A stretch of DNA of 64,000 bases from Streptomyces sp. NK08204 (GCF_020400585.1 NZ_JAINVF010000001.1:372001-436000), one strand, 5' to 3'; positions 52,314 through 61,242 are shown, counted from the first letter of the stretch. Numbers and translations are program-made. The notes: generated by a model not told the origin, from the letters alone.

Positions 52314-53573
52314 TCAGCCGAGGGGCGGACTGAGCGCCTCGGTGATCCTGCGGGAGGCGCGGCGGGCCTCCGTCGCCGGGTCCGCCCCGGTCATCAGCAC
52401 CCGGGTCATGTAGTCCTTGATCGGGTTGTCGGCCTCGACGTCGGCCCACTGAGGGGTGATGGGGGTCGCCCGGCCGTGGGCGGCTCCCGCCACCATGGCG
52501 GCGGCCCCCTCCTCCCCGGCGACCGCGCCCGCCAGCGTGGTCTTGTTCGGGACGTAGTTCATGGTGCGGGCGAGTTCGGTGTCCCACTTGGCGCCGGTGA
52601 GCGCGCCGACGACGGCGGTCGCGGCGAACTGGTCCTCGGTGTTGCGCGGGACGACGAGGTCGGAGCCGCCGGTGAGGACGGTGCCGGGTCGGGCGGCGGA
52701 TCTGCCGGGCACGGGGAAGAAACCGAGCTGTCCCTTGAGCCCGGGGTTCTGCCGCACGATCGACGTGGCGAGCCCCGGCACGGCGATGATCTGCGCGACC
52801 TCACCGCCCGCGAACACTCCGGCCTGGGGCGGGTGTTGCTCGTCGGCGGCCACGGGTCCCCGGCCCAGCGCCTGGAGCCGCCGGTAGAAGTCCATGCCGC
52901 GCAGGGCGGCCGGGGTGTCCAGGGTGCCGCGCCAGTCGTAGCCCTTCGCCCGGGCCAGGTCCCCGCCCTCGTCCCAGATGAAGCCTGCGAGGGTGTACCA
53001 GTCCTGTCCGGCGAGGTAGATGCCCTGGTTCCCGCCGGAGTTGAGACGCTCGGTGTCGGTGAGCCACTCCTCGCGGGTCCTCGGCGGACGGGTGATGCCG
53101 GCTTGTGCGAACAGGTCCTTGCGGTAGATGACGACACGGTTGGCGGCATACCAGGGAATCCCGTACTGGCTGTTGCCGTCCTTACCGGGCGCGGCGAGGC
53201 CGGGCAGCCACTTGTCCTTGTCCCAGTAGCGCACCGCCTCCAGTGTCAGGTCGGCGAGCCTGCCGCCCTCGGCGTACAGCGGCACCTGGGTGTTGCCCAC
53301 CTCGATGACGTCGGGGCCGTCCCCGGAGTCGTCCTGGAGCGCCTTGCGGACCTTCGGCACGATGCCGCTCCAGTCCTGGATGCGGATGTCGAGGCGCAGG
53401 TCCTTGTGGGTGCGCTCGAAGTCCTTCGTGAAACGCCTGAGGAAGTCCGGTGAGGCGCTGTCCTTCATCAGCCACACGGTCACGGTGTGCCGCCCGTGCC
53501 CGCCCGGGAGGACCGAACAGGCGCTGACGAGGGAGGCGGTGACACAGCTGAGGGCGAGCAGACGACGTCTCAC
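52314..53573 (-). CDS. Extracellular sugar-binding lipoprotein of an ABC transporter
   Basis: 419 residues from GTG 53573. The lipoprotein signal is VRRRLLALSCVTASLVSAC (lipobox LVSAC, Cys lipidated). The mature part is a cluster 1 solute-binding protein (TVTVWLMKDSASPDFLRRF; PDVIEVGNTQVPLYAEGG; GIPWYAANRVVIYRKDLF). Family members bind oligosaccharides outside the membrane. No permease or ATPase gene adjoins, so it must use permeases encoded elsewhere. A DasR-like palindrome lies 119 bp upstream. Confidence 0.93.
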   Translation of the reverse strand: MRRRLLALSCVTASLVSACSVLPGGHGRHTVTVWLMKDSASPDFLRRFTKDFERTHKDLRLDIRIQDWSGIVPKVRKALQDDSGDGPDVIEVGNTQVPLYAEGGRLADLTLEAVRYWDKDKWLPGLAAPGKDGNSQYGIPWYAANRVVIYRKDLFAQAGITRPPRTREEWLTDTERLNSGGNQGIYLAGQDWYTLAGFIWDEGGDLARAKGYDWRGTLDTPAALRGMDFYRRLQALGRGPVAADEQHPPQAGVFAGGEVAQIIAVPGLATSIVRQNPGLKGQLGFFPVPGRSAARPGTVLTGGSDLVVPRNTEDQFAATAVVGALTGAKWDTELARTMNYVPNKTTLAGAVAGEEGAAAMVAGAAHGRATPITPQWADVEADNPIKDYMTRVLMTGADPATEARRASRRITEALSPPLG

Positions 53574-53691
53574 GCGGGGTCCTGTTCTGCCTGGCAAGGC
53601 TCTGGCACGGGCGCCGGCACGGGCGCTGCGGACAGGGAAGGGGGCCCGACGTGGGGACGGGCAGGGTCTGGCCCGTCGGGTGTGCTGGATT

Positions 53692-53705
53692 TTGGTATGG
53701 ACCAA
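53692..53705. promoter_or_regulatory. DasR/GntR-like operator upstream of the sugar-binding protein
   Basis: TTGGTATGGACCAA: 5-bp arms TTGGT/ACCAA. The DasR consensus is ACTGGTCTAGACCACT; this site keeps TGGT-N4-ACCA. It points to control by GlcNAc/chitin metabolism (inference). Confidence 0.5.
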
Positions 53706-53821
53706 TGCACAGGGTCAAGGGCTACCGGCGGTACGGCTCCGACGCCGTGCGGCCGGAGCGGTGATGGGGCACGGTGGAGTACGGCGTGACACACCCCGGT
53801 CAGCGCGGAGAGGAGCACCTC

Positions 53822-54037
53822 ATGTCGCACCACACCTACCGGCTCACGGAGATCGTCGGCAGTTCCCACGAGGGCATCGACCAGGCCATCCGCAACGGCA
53901 TCGGCCGAGCCGGCCAGACCCTGCGCAACCTGGACTGGTTCGAGGTGACACAGATCCGCGGCCAGTTGCAGAACGGCCAGATCGAACACTGGCAGGTCTG
54001 CCTCAAGGTGGGCTTCCGCATCGAGGACGGCGAGTGA
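53822..54037 (+). CDS. Dodecin
   Basis: 71 residues, the normal dodecin length (HTYRLTEIVGSSHEGIDQAI; LDWFEVTQIRGQL; HWQVCLKVGFRIED). It forms a hollow 12-subunit flavin-binding sphere that stores and protects flavins or CoA. The ATG has GAGAGGAG upstream. A direct-repeat run begins at the stop. Confidence 0.92.
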   Translation: MSHHTYRLTEIVGSSHEGIDQAIRNGIGRAGQTLRNLDWFEVTQIRGQLQNGQIEHWQVCLKVGFRIEDGE

Positions 54038-54118
54038 AGCAGAACGGCGAGTGAAGCAGGACGGAGTGAAGCAGAACGGCGAGTGAAGCAGGACGGAGTG
54101 GAGCAGGACGGAGTGGAG
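54032..54118 (+). repeat. Direct repeats after dodecin
   Basis: About five imperfect copies of a 13-17-base unit, GAGTGAAGCAG(A/G)ACGG(C) or GAGTGGAGCAGGACG, span the dodecin stop and the spacer before the convergent HAD gene. Confidence 0.7.
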
Positions 54119-54162
54119 CCGCCTTCAGGCTCGCTCTCGGACCAGACCTCGGATCCAGGGTC

Positions 54163-54654
54163 TCAGGTGCGGCCCTCCCGCTCCTGGGCCTCCTCCAGAG
54201 CGGCCGACTTCGCGCACCAACGGGCCCGTACGACTGCGAACCCGGCGCGCTCGGCGTCGTCGCACACCAGCTCGTCGTCGTCGACCAGGACCCGGATCTC
54301 GCGGTCCCTGGCGAGCCGGCGCAGGATCTCCAGCTTGGTGAACCGGGCGGGCCTGCGATCGGCGTTGCTCCGCATGTGGACGTCACCTTCGGGCAGCCCG
54401 TGCGCCGCGAGCCAGTCCAGCGTGTCGCGCCGGTACCGCTCGGGGCGGCCCGTGAGGTAGACGACCTCGCACTCCCGGGCACTGTCCAGGGCCAGCGACA
54501 CGCCCGCAGGCAAGGGCGGATCATCGGGGGCGGCGGCGAAGAAACCGGCCCAGTCGCGCCGCCTGCCCTCGAGGAAGTGCTGCCGGTGGGCGGTGTCGGC
54601 GAGGGTGTTGTCGAGGTCGAACACGGCGAGCGGACGCCTGCTGCTGTCGGTCAC
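54163..54654 (-). CDS. HAD-family phosphatase/polynucleotide kinase-like
   Basis: 163 residues. HAD motif I VFDLDNTLADT, motif II VVYLTGRPERYRRDTLDWL, motif IV LVDDDELVCDDAERAG. The TGRPE wording resembles the phosphatase domain of polynucleotide kinase-type HADs. No cap domain is visible. Start GTG 54654; divergent from the luciferase-like gene. Confidence 0.88.
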   Translation of the reverse strand: MTDSSRRPLAVFDLDNTLADTAHRQHFLEGRRRDWAGFFAAAPDDPPLPAGVSLALDSARECEVVYLTGRPERYRRDTLDWLAAHGLPEGDVHMRSNADRRPARFTKLEILRRLARDREIRVLVDDDELVCDDAERAGFAVVRARWCAKSAALEEAQEREGRT

Positions 54655-54738
54655 ACGGCCACCCTAGCCAGCCCGGGAGAGTGCGGGAACCACGGGTGAC
54701 GGCGGGAATCCCGTGGGCGCCACGGCGTTGAACCCTGC

Positions 54739-55743
54739 GTGAGCAGCGCAGTGATCGCCCGGACCAGGTTCTCCGTCCTCGACCGTTCCCGCACCCGCGA
54801 GGGGCATCCGCCCGGCGAAGCGCTGCGGGACACCGTCGAGCTGGCCAGGCAAGCGGAGGCGCTGGGCTACCACCGCTTCTGGGTGTCCGAACACCACGGC
54901 GTGCCCGGGGCCGCCGGGTCGGCGCCGACCGTGCTCGCCGCCGCCGTGGCCGCTGCGACCCGCAGCATCCGGGTCGGCACGGGTGGCGTCATGCTGCCCA
55001 ACCATCAGCCGCTGGTGGTGGCCGAGCAGTTCGGGGTGCTGGAGTCGCTCTTCCCGGGCCGGATCGACATGGGGCTCGGCCGTTCCGTCGGCTTCACGGA
55101 CGGGGTGCGCAGGGCGCTGGGCCGGGACAAGGGCGACGTCGAGGACTTCGCGGACCGGCTCGGCGAGCTGCTGGGCTGGTTCGCGGGGACGTCGCCGACC
55201 GGGGTGCACGCCCGCCCGGCCGAGGGGCTCAGGGTGCCGCCGTTCGTGCTGGCCATGGGTGAGGGCGCGCGGATCGCGGCCCGCGCCGGCCTGCCGATGG
55301 TCATCGGCGACCTGCGCGACCGCGAGAAGATGCGGCGCGGCATCGACCAGTACCGCTCCCTGTTCCGCCCCTCCCCCTGGGCGCCGGAGCCGTACGTCGC
55401 GATCTCCGGCAGGGTCGCGGTGGCCGGCACACAGGAGGAGGCCCGGCGGCTGCTGGTGCCGGAGGCCTGGTCCATGGCGTACGCGCGCACGCACGGCACC
55501 TTCCCGCCGCTCGCCCCGGCCGAGGCCGTCGAGGCCCGCACGATGACCACGAAGGAGCGGGAGTTGTACGAGTCCGGGCTCGCGGGGCACATCGCCGGCA
55601 CCGAGGACCAGGTCGCCCACGAACTGCAGACCGTTCTGCAGGAGACGGGTGCCGAGGAGGTGCTCGTCACCACCAGCACCTACGACCGTGCCGTGCTGCT
55701 GGACTCCTACCGGCGGCTCGCCGCACTGTTCGCGCGTCGCTGA
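54739..55743 (+). CDS. LLM-class flavin-dependent oxidoreductase (luciferase-like)
   Basis: 334 residues of the bacterial luciferase-like fold (ARQAEALGYHRFWVSEHHG; TRSIRVGTGGVMLPNHQPLV; FPGRIDMGLGRSVGF), closest by eye to the MsnO8-type subgroup. It uses reduced FMN or F420; substrate unknown. GTG start without a ribosome site, probably leaderless. Confidence 0.9.
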   Translation: MSSAVIARTRFSVLDRSRTREGHPPGEALRDTVELARQAEALGYHRFWVSEHHGVPGAAGSAPTVLAAAVAAATRSIRVGTGGVMLPNHQPLVVAEQFGVLESLFPGRIDMGLGRSVGFTDGVRRALGRDKGDVEDFADRLGELLGWFAGTSPTGVHARPAEGLRVPPFVLAMGEGARIAARAGLPMVIGDLRDREKMRRGIDQYRSLFRPSPWAPEPYVAISGRVAVAGTQEEARRLLVPEAWSMAYARTHGTFPPLAPAEAVEARTMTTKERELYESGLAGHIAGTEDQVAHELQTVLQETGAEEVLVTTSTYDRAVLLDSYRRLAALFARR

Positions 55744-55821
55744 CGACGGGCTTCGAGATGCGAACCCGCTGTGGCGCGGTGACGCTGAGAGGGCACGCCT
55801 CAAGCGACGAGGAGGGCTGCC

Positions 55822-56016
55822 ATGTCCTTCATGGACAAACTCAAGGGCATGCTCAAGGGCCACGAAGGCACGGCCGGCAAGGGCATCGACAAGGGCGGCG
55901 ACTACGTCGACCAGCGAACCGGGAACACGTACCAGTCGCAGGTCGACACCGCGCAGGACAAGCTCAGGAACGAGTTCGGCACCCGGCAGGACCGGGGCAA
56001 CCCTCCGCGGACGTAG
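55822..56016 (+). CDS. MT0933-type small antitoxin-like protein
   Basis: 64 residues (SFMDKLKGMLKGHEGTAGKG; KGGDYVDQRTGNTYQSQVDT) matching the Rv0909/MT0933 antitoxin-like family of charged, Gly-rich helical proteins. GAGGAGG site 7 bases upstream. No toxin gene (Rv0910-like) adjoins, so it is an orphan; a stress-related role is more likely than a toxin-antitoxin pair. Confidence 0.8.
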   Translation: MSFMDKLKGMLKGHEGTAGKGIDKGGDYVDQRTGNTYQSQVDTAQDKLRNEFGTRQDRGNPPRT

Positions 56017-56044
56017 CGCAGGGGGGCGGATAGAGTCTCCCCCG

Positions 56045-58393
56045 ATGCACAGCCCACCTGACCCGTACGACCCTTACGTCCGCGTCCGCGGTGCCCGTGA
56101 GCACAATCTCAAGGGCGTCGACGTGGACGTCCCGAGGGATGTGCTGGCCGTCTTCACCGGTGTGTCCGGCTCGGGGAAGTCGTCCCTGGCGTTCGGCACG
56201 ATCTACGCCGAGGCCCAGAGGCGCTACTTCGAGTCGGTCGCGCCGTACGCGCGCCGGCTGATCCACCAGGTCGGGGCACCCAAGGTCGGTGAGATCACCG
56301 GGCTGCCGCCCGCCGTCTCCCTGCAGCAGCGCCGCGCGGCCCCCACCTCGCGCTCCTCGGTGGGCACGGTCACCAACCTCTCCAACACCCTGCGCATGCT
56401 GTTCTCGCGCGCCGGTGACCATCCGCCCGGTGCCGAGCGGCTCGAGTCGGACGCGTTCTCACCGAACACGCCCGCGGGCGCCTGCCCGGAATGCCACGGG
56501 CTCGGCCAGGTGCACCGCACCACCGAGGAGTTGCTGGTACCGGACCCCTCGCTGTCGATCCGCGAGGGCGCGATCGCCGCCTGGCCGGGCGCCTGGCAGG
56601 GCAAGAACCTGCGCGACATCCTGGACGCGCTGGGCCACGACGTGGACCGCCCCTGGCGCGAACTGCCCGCCGCGGAGCGGGAGTGGATCCTGTTCACGGA
56701 CGAGCAGCCGGTCGTCACCGTGCACCCGGTGCGGGACGCCGACCGGATCCAACGGCCGTACCAGGGCACATACATGAGTGCCCGCCGGTACGTGATGAAG
56801 ACGTTCTCCGACACCAAGTCGCAGGCGCTGCGGGCCAGGGCGGAGCGGTTTCTGACCAGTGCCCCCTGTCCGGCCTGCGGCGGCAGCCGGCTGCGGCCCG
56901 AGGCGCTGGCGGTGACCTTCGAGGGCCGCACCATCGCGGAGCTGGCGGCGATGCCGCTCACCGCCCTGGCCGGTCTGCTGGAGGGGGCCGCCGAGGTCAC
57001 GGAGACCGCCCGGGTCCTCACCGCGGACCTGAAGTCCCGGATCGCGCCCGTGATGGAGCTGGGCCTCGGCTATCTCAGCCTCGACCGCGCCACGCCCACC
57101 CTGTCCGCGGGCGAGCTGCAACGGCTGCGGCTGGCCACGCAGTTGCGCTCGGGCCTGTTCGGCGTGGTGTACGTGCTGGACGAGCCGTCGGCCGGACTGC
57201 ATCCGGCGGACACCGAGGCGCTGCTGACCGTGCTGGGGCGGCTGAAGACGGCGGGGAACACGGTGTTCGTGGTGGAGCACCACCTGGAGGTGGTGCGCGG
57301 CGCCGACTGGCTGGTGGACGTGGGGCCGGGCGCGGGCGAGCACGGCGGGCGGGTGCTCTACAGCGGGCCGGTGGCCGAGCTGGCGTCGGTCGAGGACTCC
57401 GCGACGGCTGCCTTCCTCTTCGACGAGTCCCCCGGTCCGGCCCGCGAGGTCCGCGAGCCGCGCGGCTGGTTGACGGTGGGGCCGGTGACCCGGCACAACC
57501 TGCGCGAGGTGACGGTCCGCTTCCCGGTCGGCGCGTTCACCGCCGTGACCGGCGTGTCCGGCTCCGGGAAGTCCACGCTGATCGGTGAGCTGACGGCGGA
57601 GGTGGCGGGGGTCGACCGGCTGGTGCGGGTGGACCAGCGGCCGATCGGGCGGACCCCGCGCTCCAACCTGGCCACGTACACGGGCCTGTTCGACGTCGTC
57701 CGCAGGGAGTTCGCCGGCACCGAGGAGGCCCGCGTGCGCGGCTACGGCGTCGGGCGGTTCTCCTTCAACGTGGCAGGGGGACGCTGCGAGACCTGCCAGG
57801 GCGAGGGTTTCGTCAGCGTGGAGCTGCTCTTCCTGCCGACCACGTACGCGCCCTGCCCGGGCTGCGGCGGCGCCCGGTACAACCCGCAGACGCTCCAGGT
57901 GACGTACCGGGGGCGGAACATCGCCGAGGTGCTCGATCTGACGGTGGAGGCCGCGGCGGAGTTCTTCGCGGACACCCCGGCCGCGGCCCGCAGCCTGGGC
58001 ACGCTCCTCGACGTCGGCCTGGGCTACCTGCGGCTCGGCCAGCCCGCCACCGAGCTGTCCGGCGGGGAGGCACAGCGGATCAAGCTGGCGAGCGAGTTGC
58101 AGCGCGGTCGCCGCGGTCACACCCTCTATCTGCTGGACGAGCCGACCACCGGGCTGCACCCGGCCGATGTCGAGGTGCTGATGGACCGGCTGCACGGGCT
58201 GGTCGACGCCGGGCACACGGTCGTGGTGGTCGAACACGACATGACGGTGGTGGCGGACGCCGACTGGGTGATCGACCTGGGGCCGGGCGGCGGCGACCGG
58301 GGCGGCCGGGTCGTGGCGGCCGGGCCCCCGCAGCGGGTGAGCCGCGCCGAGGGCAGCGCGACAGCACCGTACCTGGCCCGGGTCATGCCCTGA
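56045..58393 (+). CDS. Short UvrA-like ATPase (UvrA2/drug-resistance type)
   Basis: 782 residues with two ABC modules: Walker A GVSGSGKSS and GVSGSGKST, signatures LSAGELQRLRLA and LSGGEAQRIKLA. Zinc-type Cys pairs include CPECHGLG, CPACGGSR, CETCQGEGF and CPGCGGARY. Canonical UvrA has about 950 residues; the UvrB-binding insertion appears to be missing. Such paralogs are implicated in tolerance to DNA-binding drugs. The start has no ribosome site; TAGAGT about 10 bases upstream suggests leaderless mRNA. Confidence 0.9.
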   Translation: MHSPPDPYDPYVRVRGAREHNLKGVDVDVPRDVLAVFTGVSGSGKSSLAFGTIYAEAQRRYFESVAPYARRLIHQVGAPKVGEITGLPPAVSLQQRRAAPTSRSSVGTVTNLSNTLRMLFSRAGDHPPGAERLESDAFSPNTPAGACPECHGLGQVHRTTEELLVPDPSLSIREGAIAAWPGAWQGKNLRDILDALGHDVDRPWRELPAAEREWILFTDEQPVVTVHPVRDADRIQRPYQGTYMSARRYVMKTFSDTKSQALRARAERFLTSAPCPACGGSRLRPEALAVTFEGRTIAELAAMPLTALAGLLEGAAEVTETARVLTADLKSRIAPVMELGLGYLSLDRATPTLSAGELQRLRLATQLRSGLFGVVYVLDEPSAGLHPADTEALLTVLGRLKTAGNTVFVVEHHLEVVRGADWLVDVGPGAGEHGGRVLYSGPVAELASVEDSATAAFLFDESPGPAREVREPRGWLTVGPVTRHNLREVTVRFPVGAFTAVTGVSGSGKSTLIGELTAEVAGVDRLVRVDQRPIGRTPRSNLATYTGLFDVVRREFAGTEEARVRGYGVGRFSFNVAGGRCETCQGEGFVSVELLFLPTTYAPCPGCGGARYNPQTLQVTYRGRNIAEVLDLTVEAAAEFFADTPAAARSLGTLLDVGLGYLRLGQPATELSGGEAQRIKLASELQRGRRGHTLYLLDEPTTGLHPADVEVLMDRLHGLVDAGHTVVVVEHDMTVVADADWVIDLGPGGGDRGGRVVAAGPPQRVSRAEGSATAPYLARVMP

Positions 58394-58466
58394 CCGGAGC
58401 GCTCACGTGCTGAGCGGCAGGCTGACGCCGAGGTGCTGAGCATCAGGTGCTGAGCAGCGGTTCGGC

Positions 58467-58982
58467 TCAGGTGCCCAGCAGCCGGTTGAAGAAGGAACGG
58501 TAGCGGCGCAGCGCTCCGCGGAGTTGCTCCGTGTCCACTTCCTCGCCCACGCTCCACTGGCCCTCAAGGTCCTTCTTGCGCTCGGCGAAGGTGGCGGCCA
58601 GGGTCCGCATGACGTCCGCGACCAGCATGTCGGCGTCGTGCACGGCCTCGCGCGGGTCGTCCACGAACCGGCCCTGGATCTCCTGCCAGCGGTCGCGGTA
58701 GTCCCGTTCCTCCTCGTCGCTGAGCAGTTGCGGCATCTCGTCGTCCGAGACGCCCGGTGCTGCCGCGGTGGCCGAGGTCTCCTGGGCGCCGGCTTCGGCT
58801 TCGGTTCGTCCGGTGGCGGACTCGCCGCCCGGGCGCCCCGTCGCGATGCCCTCGCCCGGGTAGACGGGGGCTCCCTGGGAGGCTGCCTCCGTTTCCCTGC
58901 CGGCGCCGGTGTCGGGCGGCTGGGCGAGGTCTTCGGTGGACAGACTGCCGGTCCTGCGGTCCGCGTGCTCGTTGCTGTGCAT
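58467..58982 (-). CDS. Hypothetical protein, paralog of the next gene
   Basis: 171 residues. The N-terminal half is disordered and rich in Gly/Glu/Ala/Thr. The C-terminal helical half (about 95-170) has RDRWQEIQGRFVDDPREAVH and ends with DTEQLRGALRRYRSFFNRLL. The same pattern recurs in the protein at 59014. No enzyme motif. Family of unknown function. Confidence 0.8.
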   Translation of the reverse strand: MHSNEHADRRTGSLSTEDLAQPPDTGAGRETEAASQGAPVYPGEGIATGRPGGESATGRTEAEAGAQETSATAAAPGVSDDEMPQLLSDEEERDYRDRWQEIQGRFVDDPREAVHDADMLVADVMRTLAATFAERKKDLEGQWSVGEEVDTEQLRGALRRYRSFFNRLLGT

Positions 58983-59013
58983 GGTGTCCCTCTGTGCGCG
59001 GTCGTGATGGGGA

Positions 59014-59574
59014 TCAGGAAGAGGCGGCTTGCGCCCTGCCGCCGCCGTCGGCGAGCAGTTCGTCGAAGAGGGCGCGGTAGTGCACCATGGCGCCCCGCAG
59101 CTGCTCGGTCGTGGCCCGGCTGCGGGTGGTCAGTGACTCCACCTCGTGCGCGGCACGGTAGTGCTCGAGCGTGCGGCCGTGTTCCACCGAGAGGTCCTTC
59201 ATCTGCTGCTCGAACCCCTCGGTCGGGTAGCCGCGGTCACGCATCAGCGAAGTCACCAGCCGGTCCGCGTCGTGGACGGCGTCCTCCGGCCGGTCGACGA
59301 ACTCCTGCTGGACGCTGCTCCACTCGCGCGTGTAGCGGTCCCGTGCGGCGGAGGGCAGCGGTTTGATCTCCAGTGCGTCGTGCCGTTTCTCGCGGGCCCT
59401 CAGCTCCTGCTCGGCGGCCCTCCGGCTGTCGGCTCGCTCGACCGTGCGTTCGTACTCCGGGCCGAAGCGCTCACGGAGGCGGCGGCGCCGCATCAGCAGC
59501 GAGACCGCCACAGCGGCCAGGGCGACCACGACGACGATCGGAATGATGATGGCCAGAAGCGTTCCCGTCGACAT
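59014..59574 (-). CDS. Hypothetical membrane protein, paralog of the previous gene
   Basis: 186 residues from ATG 59574. One N-terminal membrane helix (LLAIIIPIVVVVALAAVAVS) precedes a charged cytoplasmic helical domain containing RYTREWSSVQQEFVDRPEDA and TTEQLRGAMVHYRALFDELL. The paired segments align with the upstream paralog, so a duplication is likely. Function unknown. Confidence 0.85.
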   Translation of the reverse strand: MSTGTLLAIIIPIVVVVALAAVAVSLLMRRRRLRERFGPEYERTVERADSRRAAEQELRAREKRHDALEIKPLPSAARDRYTREWSSVQQEFVDRPEDAVHDADRLVTSLMRDRGYPTEGFEQQMKDLSVEHGRTLEHYRAAHEVESLTTRSRATTEQLRGAMVHYRALFDELLADGGGRAQAASS

Positions 59575-59611
59575 GGGCACACGCTCCTCAGTACGTAGGT
59601 GACATGCGGCT

Positions 59612-60472
59612 CTACGGGTACCCCCGGGCCGCACCTTCACGCTTCGCGGCCCCCGGGGCCGACCGCTGGCCGGCCAGCGCCGCGTGTGCCCAGGCGGGCA
59701 CGGGGACGACCGGCTCGGCGGCATGGGCGAGGGCGCGGCGGTCGGGATGGGTGCCGGGCGGGATCAACGGCCGTACCTCGACCTCGGCCGTCAGGCCCCG
59801 GGCGCGGACGACCCGCCACACGGAGGCGAGCAGGGTGTCCTCGCCGACGAATGCGGCGGCGGTGCTCGCCGTGCCGCCGGGCTGCCGGTAGCTCAGCAGC
59901 ACCGGCTGCACCGGCACGCCCGCGTCCAGAGCGGCCTGGAACACGGCACGGTGGAAGGTGCCCCGGGCGCGCCCGCACCAGGTGCTGCCCTCGGGGAAGG
60001 CGACCACGGCCGCCCCCGCCCCCAGTGCCCGCGCGATCCGGGCGACCGTGCCGGGCAGGGCACGCAGCCGGTCACGGTCGATGAACAGGGCCCCGCAGCG
60101 CGCGGCGAGCGCCCCCGCCACCGGCCACTGCCTGATCTCGGTCTTGGCGAGCATGCGGGCGGGGCGTACGGCGGCCAGCAGCGGAATGTCGAGCCAGGAG
60201 ATGTGGTTGGCGACCAGCAGCAGCCCGCCGGCCGGTGCGGCGGCGCCGGTGATGCGCAGGCGGACGCCCGCGGCTCGCGGAATCGTCCGGCACCACCGTC
60301 TGACCCAGTCGGCGGGGATGCGCCGGCCGAGGGGGGACAGCGCGATCCCGGTCAGTACCAGGACGGCGACCGTGAGCAGCCGGAGCACGGCCCGGGGCAG
60401 GGCCACGGTGGCCGGGACCGGCTCCACACAGGCGCCCGGGGTGCAGGGCGCGACGGGCAGCCAGGCGCTCAT
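59612..60472 (-). CDS. plsC: 1-acyl-glycerol-phosphate/lyso-ornithine lipid acyltransferase (PlsC family)
   Basis: 286 residues. The acyltransferase motif I NHISWLD (HX4D), motif III FPEGSTWCGR and an N-terminal membrane helix (VLRLLTVAVLVLTGIALS) define the PlsC/OlsA family. It acylates lysolipids at the membrane. The start shares one base with the stop of the olsB-like gene, suggesting an ornithine-lipid OlsB-OlsA pair (inference). Confidence 0.9.
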   Translation of the reverse strand: MSAWLPVAPCTPGACVEPVPATVALPRAVLRLLTVAVLVLTGIALSPLGRRIPADWVRRWCRTIPRAAGVRLRITGAAAPAGGLLLVANHISWLDIPLLAAVRPARMLAKTEIRQWPVAGALAARCGALFIDRDRLRALPGTVARIARALGAGAAVVAFPEGSTWCGRARGTFHRAVFQAALDAGVPVQPVLLSYRQPGGTASTAAAFVGEDTLLASVWRVVRARGLTAEVEVRPLIPPGTHPDRRALAHAAEPVVPVPAWAHAALAGQRSAPGAAKREGAARGYP

Positions 60473-61242
60473 CAGGCGGGCACGAGGGCGAGGAAGTGCC
60501 GCAGATAGCGCGCGTTGACCCGGCGCATCGACAGCAGCACGTACAGGTCCACGACTCCGAAGTCCGGGTCGTGTGCGGGCTCGCCGCAGACCCAGGCGCC
60601 GAGCCGGAGGTAGCCGCGCAGCAGGGCGGGCAGTTCCAGCTGGGCGGCGGGGGCCTCGGTCCGCGGGATCCACGGCAGCAGGGGCCGCACCCGGAACTCG
60701 GCGGGGGCGAGGTGCTTTTCGCGTACGCGCTCCCAGGTTGCGTCGGCGAGGGCGCCGCCGTCGGCGAGCGGGACGGAGCAGCAGCCCGCCAGCCACTCGT
60801 GACCCCGGTCGATCATGTAGCGGGCTATCCCGGCCCAGATCAGACCGATGACGGCGCCGTCGCGGTGGTCGGGGTGGACACAGGAGCGGCCGACCTCGAC
60901 CAGGCCGGGCCGGATCGCGTCCAGCGCGCCCAGCTCGAACTCGCCCTCGGAGTAGAGCCGGCCGGCGACCGCGGCCCGCTGCGGAGGCAGCAGCCGGTAG
61001 GTGCCGACGACCTCGCCGGTCGTGGTGTCGCGGACGAGCAGGTGGTCGCAGTACGCGTCGAAGGCGTCGACGTCGTGGCCCGGCTGCGCGGTGCTCAGCA
61101 GGGCGCCCATCTCCCCGGCGAAGACGTCGTGCCGCAACCGCTGCGCGGCACGTACGTCGGCCTCGTCGCGGGCGAGGGCGACGGTGTAGCGGGTGGGTGC
61201 CGCGGGCTGCGGGGCGCGGTCGAGTGTGGTGGTGCCGCTCAT
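60472..61242 (-). CDS. olsB: GNAT-like N-acyltransferase (OlsB/hemolysin-like)
   Basis: 256 residues, typical of OlsB-family N-acyltransferases (RYTVALARDEADVRAAQRLR; VEVGRSCVHPDHRDGAVIGL). OlsB transfers a 3-hydroxyacyl chain from ACP to ornithine. Upstream ATG/GTG starts at 61254/61260 are possible; ATG 61242 follows GGAGAG. It is coupled to the PlsC-family gene. Confidence 0.82.
   Translation of the reverse strand: MSGTTTLDRAPQPAAPTRYTVALARDEADVRAAQRLRHDVFAGEMGALLSTAQPGHDVDAFDAYCDHLLVRDTTTGEVVGTYRLLPPQRAAVAGRLYSEGEFELGALDAIRPGLVEVGRSCVHPDHRDGAVIGLIWAGIARYMIDRGHEWLAGCCSVPLADGGALADATWERVREKHLAPAEFRVRPLLPWIPRTEAPAAQLELPALLRGYLRLGAWVCGEPAHDPDFGVVDLYVLLSMRRVNARYLRHFLALVPA

Noticed and set aside
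55822..58393. Toxin-antitoxin pair of the MT0933-like protein with its downstream gene
   Set aside because: The downstream gene is a UvrA-like ATPase, not a toxin.
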